A stretch of DNA of 64,000 nucleotides, taken from contig CM018033.1 in NCBI GenBank assembly GCA_008638375.1, positions 16,074,017 through 16,138,016 of the forward strand, in the 5' to 3' direction. Below the pieces are notes generated by a model. It worked only from the letters and a program-made list of their open reading frames with translations. It did not search any database and was not told the DNA's origin. Shown here piece by piece: positions 57,580 to 64,000 of this stretch. The translations under genes were made by a program, and so were the position numbers. Positions within the stretch are counted from its first letter, which is position 1. Every line of letters starts with the position of its first letter. This DNA comes from Nyssa sinensis (Eukaryota; Streptophyta; Magnoliopsida; Cornales; Nyssaceae).

Positions 57580-57912
57580 AGGAGTGCAAAATGGCCCAAA
57601 GGCCCACGGCCCATCCTGAAGTCAAGGTTGGCCTGGCCTGGCCCTAGCTTGAGGTACCTCTATTTCAGGCCCAAACTTTATTTTTTGGGTTAAGGCCCGA
57701 CCCGCACATGCCCAAACACTTAAAAGCCCTAAACCCAACCCTTTAAAACATAAAATAATTATTCATTAGTTTCCAATTCAAAGGATTCTCATTATTTATT
57801 ATTATTCAATTTACTTCGAACTTGACAAATCAATATCTATTCATTAGGCCCGACCAGCTAATTTGGAAGAAGCCCTGCAATGGTCCGGCTCGGCAGGCCT
57901 TTTTTGCATCCT
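57580..57912. mobile_element. hAT-like MITE
   Basis: A 333-bp element with imperfect terminal inverted repeats: aggagtgcaaaatggcc on the left, and aggatgcaaaaaaggcc read from the right end on the opposite strand. Flanks read tatctcccttt on the left and tatctccttt on the right, a near-perfect 8-10-bp duplication as expected of hAT elements. The interior has recurrent ggcccga and ggcctggcc words, typical of a common plant repeat. No coding sequence. Confidence 0.65.
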
Positions 57913-57922
57913 TATCTCCTTT

Positions 57923-58522
57923 GGCCTTTTTTTTTTGTGTCAAGGTTTAAAATAATTAAATTTTACAATTTCACACAACTAAATTTTACTGGGACAAAAT
58001 TTTACTATTTCATAGCGATTTTTTTTTTAATTTTCATATGCAATATGAATATTGTTTGATGGATCTTGATTTTTTGAGTCAAAATATATAAATTGTATTA
58101 AAAATTGACATACAAATTGTAAGTTATTGAATTTTTAAAATTTGAAAAAGTTTTCTTGAAATTGCTCCTTAATTTAAGGAAGGTAGTTACGAAGATTATA
58201 GAGTTATAGAGTAAAGGGTATTTTAGAGAAAAAATTATTGAGGGACTTTTGGGGTTAAAAATAATGGGTTTGGACCACATCCTAAGTAACAACATATTTG
58301 TGTACCTTTGACCGAAAAGTCCAAAATAAAAAATAAACATTTCTTCATCTCAAAAATAAAAAGTATTTGTACAGTACAATAATAAAGTATGTTTTGGAGG
58401 GGAATATGACCAATTGACTCTAGATTATATTAGACATGATTCCACATTTAGTCCATATTCTTACATGAATTTTATAATTGATTCTTGTAAAATAGATTTT
58501 ATAGCATTTTTAGGAATGTATT
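57923..58522. other. AT-rich unassigned DNA
   Basis: No gene or terminal repeats seen; A/T homopolymer runs dominate. Confidence 0.5.
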
Positions 58523-60783
58523 TGTCACCCCTAACTCGCAAGGCCAGATTAAAAGGTCATTGGGACCTCAAAAGGAAGATAATATAACTAACCAACCTAG
58601 TCAAATGTATAAATTACAAGCCAATTTTTTTTTTTTTTTTTTTTTATCTTTGAAATGGTTTGGTTTCTTTAATTATTTTTCTTTAATTGGTTTCGGTTTG
58701 GTTCCATAATTAGACGTGTTCAAGTCTCGTAACGGGGTTAAATAAAATAGATTGTAATAAAAATGTAACTACATCAAATGCCCATCAACAAGTGTATAAT
58801 ATGATAATGTCTAAAGTTAGCACTAATTGTCCTTATATACAAAACATATACGTCAATGGTTTGAAGGGTAGATGCACCCTTTTTCAAATACAATAAATAT
58901 GGTACATGAATATGGAACTAAATGATACACTAGTCTCTGTCCATCCTATATTGCTGCAACAACTATCTTTTATCAAGCCAATACCTGTTATTCCTATAAA
59001 CAGTAGGGGTGAGTCATAATGCTCAATAGGGTTTTCCAAAACACACAAGTAAGCAGCGTGCAAAAACTAATGGAAGTCTGAAGAGGACAATCCTTAATGT
59101 CTAGTATGCAATCACAATCACATGACAATGTCCTCTACCAAATCAAAAGTGTAGGTCTAAACAACCAATATAATAAGACACCACCCCACGTGGTGAATAA
59201 GCAATAATAAAGGCAAGCAATATATATATTCAAACACAAAATGTATATACATATATACTAACCCCACGACGCAACTCCATTTCCTATCCAAAGTTGTACA
59301 AGAAATAACATCCAACAGGAATACAATCAATACAGGCTAGCAAGAAGATAATTCAACAAGGTGTGGTCACTACAAAGTCCAGACATACACCAAGTATAAT
59401 CCATAGCACTATAAACTAGTCAACATCCACTACATTCATCAATATAGTCAACGCAAAGACTCAAGTTTAATGCATAAATACTTTCACGAATGCAAAATGA
59501 TATGTTTATGATTTAATGATATGCTTTAACAGATGTACAAGGCCCCTAAAACACCTGTATTTCGCCCTTTCATGAGTTGCTAACTCATAGGTTTAGGGAA
59601 CCTCTTGCACAGGGTTACGGCTCATAGCCAAAGGGAATCTCCATCCCCAAAACAAAACGTGGCTCATATCCTCTCAATATTATACAAGTCTACATTATCA
59701 AATCCGCTCAAATCCCTATAACCAATGGCCAAGTATTTGAAAGGCCTGTTCCTTGTCCCACGGATCAGATTGACTAGTTACTTAGCAAGTTCTCACTAGT
59801 TCATAATTCTTTTTATTCCATCAGTTCGTCTTATTTAGTTTATTTCCATAATTCCAATGCATCTCAAATCCACACCATACAAGGGTGGTCAATATCATCG
59901 TGTCCCCACAAATCTCACACCATTCAAGGATGCTCAAAAGTATGAATAACAATAAACATCAAATTCCACAACAATCACCAATCAATGAGTGTAATATAGG
60001 ATATTCGATTCACAAGTAATCATAAGAACAACAATGTTCATATATATCCATGGCAGAAGTGTAAATAGCGGTAAAACTTTAAGATGATAATGCCAATCAC
60101 ATCATAATATCTGACAAGGGGCAAGCATCAGAACAATAATGATAGTCACACCACAAAGATCAAGTGACAAGCATGCAATATCAATAAACTAGGATGTGAT
60201 CTTAGTCCTAGCTGTCATCAGACTATAGGGAGACACTACTTGTGTCTTTCGTATTTCACATTAGGTATCTTACGAGTTAGTAATGTAGAGACCTGGAAAA
60301 AAAAGTTATTATATATATATGTATGTATGTATGTATTGAAATACAAGTAAAAAAGAAAGAAAAATAAAAAGGAAAAGAACAAAGGGAGCAATGTGCGTTT
60401 GTACTGATATGTGAGTTGTGTGTGTGTGTGATACTTATACAATATACATATCTATACATATAATATCTCAAAGTGAGACAAAGATGTAGGAAAAAAAAAG
60501 AGAGAAAAAGAAAAGCAGGAAAGAAATCAGGAAAAGAAAATAGAAAAGAGGAAAAAAAAGTCAAGGAAAGGGGCTGCCATGCCAGTGTGCGTGTGTGACT
60601 AGTGTGTGTATGTGCTTAGTGTGTGTTTTGAGTATAATATGAAAAGATTAACACAAAATGCATTGAATGAAAACCAGAAAGAAAAGAAAGAAAACAGAAA
60701 AGAAAGTCAGGAAGGGAAGAAAAGAGAGGGAAAACTGTGGGCTACAAGTGGGAGGAAGATAGAGAAAGTAGAGAGAGAAAATG

Positions 60784-60809
60784 ATATATATATATATATA
60801 TATATATAT
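60784..60809. repeat. (TA)n microsatellite in LTR I
   Basis: About thirteen ta units; surrounding sequence is purine-rich. Confidence 0.88.
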
Positions 60810-62449
60810 GCGGTTGTGTTAAGGTGGAAAGAAAAATCAAAGGAAGCAAAGAGAAACGTGAGAAGCTGAGAGCATTAGAGGACTTAAAAGAAGAAAGAAG
60901 GAGAAATGAAAGAAAAAGGTAAGAAATTTACTGTATATTCAAGTTTTGAATTTTTGTAGAATTGATTAAAGCTTAGAAATAATTACATGGTTTTAAAGAG
61001 CATGAAAAATGGTAAATTTAGGAAGAAACCGCAGCCTATTTGGTTAAGAAATGAGTGAGAAAAACCAATTTAAAGTTTGAAGGATAATTCTGGGTCATTG
61101 GGTTTTTGATCGATTTAGTTTGTCTTATGAATTGGGAATTGTTAACCATAGGTGCAGAAACTTGTAAGTGAAATTTGGGCTCAAAACAATGGCTAAAAAG
61201 CCATGAAAAAGTAAAAATTCAGTTCACCGAAAAATTGGGACAGCTTGCTGGAATTGGCTGCAACTCCATTTTCGAGGCCTTCCGGTGATTGAAACTGAAT
61301 TCTGAGGGTAGGTGTGGAAAGCCCACGAGGAGTAGAAGAGGACCCAAGTGGTCGGACATCAAAACGTCACCGAAAAATGGCTACCGTCGTCAAAGAAGGT
61401 GACCGGCACATGGTTGGGCAACTTGTTGTGCGCTATGTGCGTGTGGAGTTTATGGGCTTTTGGGCCATGGATTCGAGTCGGGTTGACCCGCCCATCCACC
61501 CATGGGTTAGACCCAATACAGGTGTAGCATGAGGGATTTTTAAAAGTTAGAAAAAATGGTGATTGGGGGCGGTTTGGATACAAGAATAGTAGATAGAAAT
61601 TTAATTGAAAATGAGAACAATGATAGCTTATCCAAAGTTTAGGAGATATTCGTTGTTTGGCTATTCCAAATTGGAATAGGAATTTATGATAATTAGACAT
61701 TGACCCAGAATTTTGGATAATTAGATTTTGACCCCAAGTAATAAAATAATAATTAATTTAAAAGGAAAATTACAAAAATGCTCCTAAGTCGAAAAGTAGT
61801 CAAACGAACTCCGATTAAAATAAAAGAATAGTGAATTTTCATTAGTTCGAGCATTTCAGACTCAACGGTAAAGTTAAATTTGTGAAAAGAGGTGTCAAGA
61901 AGTAAGAACCCGTGAAAGTGCAAAATGATCATTTTGCCTTTTTTAGTATAGATGTTCGAATTGAAATCCGCGAAAGCCTAAATCGAATTTTTTCGATGTT
62001 CCAGATTCAATGGTATAGTATATTCAAGTAAAATAGATACCAATAGTAAAGAGACATAAAATTTGATGAATATCATAGACTATTAATATAGTAGACTGAG
62101 GTGTATTTCTTAAATCATAGGTACGCAAGAGGAAAAGAGAAGGCAGTTTGACCTTCTAGACAGATACAGTAAGAGGTAAGAAAAATTCTATCTCTGCATG
62201 TGGTGAAGTTCTAGCCATGTCACAATGTTTCTTGTTCCACACGTTAAGGGCTGCGTTCTCACTGATTAGTTCGATTACACAACGGACAAAACTCCCCAAG
62301 GTTGAGAAAAACCCTTTTAGGTATGATATTTTGCTAAGTAAGGAATAAGATTAAGTTTAGGAATGTTTTATATGTTGACTGAGTGACTTATATGTTTATT
62401 TATTGTGAGAAAATCACTTAGGAAGTAGTTGCTTTAAAAACCTAAAGTT

Positions 62450-62888
62450 GGTCCTTGAATTTCCACAAAACCGGGGAATGACTGGAAATGAACTAAAAGG
62501 AATTACTTAAAAGATAATTAAATAGATTTTTCAAAACTTAAGCTTTGTCGTGATGCCGATCCAACCCAATTGTCAAACCGGATTTTTCCTTTTTAACTTT
62601 AACTTGTTACTCATATGTAAGTTATTAACATATATCAATAATATAACATACAGTGGAAGACTTGATAATTTTTTCATTTATAATATTAGAGTTCTTTAAT
62701 TTTTCATGAAATTTCAACATAACCTCCTTTGTTTTCCAAGCCTTTTCCCCCCTAATATTCACAATACTTCATATATACAAACACATCAGAATCCATCCTC
62801 ACTCAATGGCCACAATTCATGAAAATTAAACATACATTAATTTCCTTTAATCATATACACATATAAGGCACATTCAATAAATATATCC
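62450..62888 (-). repeat. Inverted LTR 3'-end segment within LTR I
   Basis: Read on the minus strand it gives, in normal LTR order, the gtggccattgagtgaggatgg phrase, the ggcttggaaaacaaaggagg phrase, then cattccccggttttgtgg and aaattcaagg. This order matches H at 50396-50635. Only the final dozen bases of the LTR (62887-62898) keep forward orientation. Confidence 0.8.
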
Positions 62889-62903
62889 AGGTGTGACAAG
62901 TAA

Positions 62904-63371
62904 TATGGTGTTCTTGACCGACTAGGACTTTTCCACATAAGTTTCATATTAATTTCATAATATAGTTCTTTCATTTCTTTGTTCCGAATCGTTCTTTGAA
63001 TTCTTCGATCTTTTTCTTGATTTCATCCGTTTATTCATTCAATTTACAGTCACGGACGAGACGGAAGGACTTCTATTGGAATCCCTATCTAAATTCACAG
63101 CAATAGGGCAAATTAGATATATCAAATGTGTTTACTAGTTTACAATGGGACATCGACATCCAATTCTATTCTCATGATTTCACTAATGACATCATCATTT
63201 GATTCTATACTTTCAAGTCTATTAACATGTTGAATTTATGTGACTCATTGAACATGCATATTTAAATATACAAAATTAGAGTATTCAATGCCAAATGTGA
63301 TCCTTATAATTGGAACCAAACGATCCTTTAAGATTTGGTGAAAGTGTGCTCTAAACCCAACGAAAGAACAC
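62904..63371. other. Unassigned AT-rich DNA, perhaps the continuation of LTR J
   Basis: No gene or terminal sequence is recognised. Confidence 0.4.
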
Positions 63372-64000
63372 CTAGCAATGTGCCCAATAGTACTTTAAAA
63401 TTATAAGAAACAGTTCATTAAAATTATACCCAAAAGTCTCATAAAGGCTACACCAAATAGTCCCTAAAATTACAGCAAGTAGTCCCTTAAAAACTAGGCT
63501 AACAGCCCTTAAATATCTACCAAACAGTGCCTTAAAAATTGGGCCAACAACCCTTAAATCTTTACTAAACATCTCCTTAAAATATCCCAAACAACCCTTT
63601 AAAAATTGCCAAACAACTCGATAAAATTGGGGCAAACAACCTCTTAAAAATAAGGAAAACAACCCTTTAAAAATTACCAAACAACTCCTTAAAATTGGGG
63701 CAAACAGCCCCATAAAATAGGGCTTAATAGCCCCTAAATTCCAGCCAAACAACCCCTTTAAAACATGGTTTTACTACCTTTAAATTATTGCCAAACATCT
63801 CTTTAAAAGTGGAGCAAATAGCCCCTTAAAATAAGGCTTAACAATCCCTAAATTCCAAGCCTAATAGCCCCTTAAAATAGGGCTTTACAACCTTTAACTA
63901 ATTGCCAAACAGCTCACCAAAACCTGCCAATCATCCCCTTAAAAACCTATAAAATAGCCCCTTCAAAACCTATTGAATAGCCCATAAAAATCTGCCAAAC
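63372..64000. repeat. Degenerate ~30-bp tandem repeats
   Basis: Variations on 'ccaaacaaccccttaaaatt' run to the window edge, with periods of roughly 28-32 bp. Similar looser phrases (gccctaaaa, ggcctaaaatgg) occur near the 3' ends of LTRs E, F and G, so this may be an expanded LTR 3' block. A 126-residue minus-strand frame crossing it repeats a few hydrophobic words and is an artefact. Confidence 0.75.

Larger units (their letters stand above)
60284..62898 (+). mobile_element. Gypsy-like solo LTR I with an inverted 3' segment
   Basis: It starts TGTAGAGACCTGGAAAA and ends CAGGTGTGACA with perfect TSDs AGTAA (60279-60283 and 62899-62903), 2615 bp. A GGACTC-type module (61780-61940) and the ttaggtatgatattttgcta block (about 62317) are in normal forward orientation. 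From about 62450 to 62888 the sequence is the reverse complement of the normal LTR 3' end: tccttgaatttccacaaaac, ctcctttgttttccaagcc and actcaatggccacaattcat read like the start of a minus-oriented LTR such as F. About 0.9 kb of conserved middle is missing. Confidence 0.85.
58523..64000 (-). mobile_element. LTR J (K-type), partial, interrupted by LTR I
   Basis: The left edge TGTCACCCCTAACTCGCAAGG matches the K-type 3' terminus in reverse. Left flank is GTATT. Sequence to 60283 resembles the K family (for example the aactcataggtttagggaacc stretch near 59590 compared with the gggaacctgtgttactcattgg stretch of K near 43330). LTR I interrupts it at 60284. I did not find the other edge; it may lie beyond the window or be degraded somewhere after 62904. 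No gene is visible. Confidence 0.55.

Noticed and set aside
63372..63752. 126-residue minus-strand hydrophobic frame
   Set aside because: It is a translation of degenerate tandem repeats without a recognisable domain.

Overview
The window is repeat-filled DNA of a flowering plant with a large, transposon-rich nuclear genome. It is strongly AT-rich and full of (TA)n, (CA)n and (GA)n microsatellites. It carries Ty3/gypsy and Ty1/copia-type LTRs, a degenerate plant LINE, MITE-like elements, and a captured fragment of a plant F-box/LRR gene. I found no intact host gene, no tRNA or rRNA gene, and nothing bacterial or organellar. Most open frames are short and lie in microsatellites or LTR sequence. 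The only substantial real reading frame is a retrotransposon gag of 289 residues (30803-31672).

The layout becomes readable once LTR ends (TG...CA) are paired with their 5-bp target-site duplications (TSDs). From left to right: a LINE fragment (about 546-1596); copia-like solo LTR X1 (2494-8531, TSD TGTTG) split by a gypsy-like solo LTR 'L' (3776-8405, AATCT/AATTT); an unassigned AT-rich stretch (8532-11112); copia-like LTR X2 (11113-13998) split by X3 (11477-13003, GTTAC); solo LTR B (14215-21001, TGTAA) split by solo LTR C (17099-20343, TGCAC); a MITE-like element split by LTR D (21997-37212, GGGTC). D contains further LTR sequence (E, from 24422) and the one near-complete element A (26758-37117, ACCTC). 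Then copia-like LTR X4 (38053-45273, ATTAG) split by a 5.7-kb LTR K (38158-43826, TAGGT); solo LTR H (47076-50641, ATGAT); the inverted pair F (50865-53761, GGGCC) and G (54339-57208, ATCAT); a hAT-like MITE (57580-57912); and LTR J (from 58523) split by solo LTR I (60284-62898, AGTAA).

Element A is a 10.4-kb chromovirus-like Ty3/gypsy element with 2.8-kb LTRs, a tRNA-Met-type primer site and a polypurine tract. It is non-autonomous: gag keeps its zinc knuckles but has no recognisable capsid domain, and I cannot see protease, reverse transcriptase or RNase H. A 1.6-kb stretch, part of which resembles the element's own leader, occupies that space, followed by a frameshifted integrase 3' half. 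By eye the LTRs differ at roughly 33 positions (about 1.2%), nearly all transitions, so the insertion is young.

The most interesting observations are: (1) a capsid-less, RT-less element with an open gag frame; (2) an F-box/LRR gene fragment carried inside solo LTR H; (3) a sequence module with an imperfect GGACTC...GGGTCC palindrome shared by otherwise different LTR families and expanded about tenfold in LTR K; (4) LTR I, whose 3' end is inverted inside intact TSDs. Orientation and family assignments rest on reading alone; lineage names are tentative.
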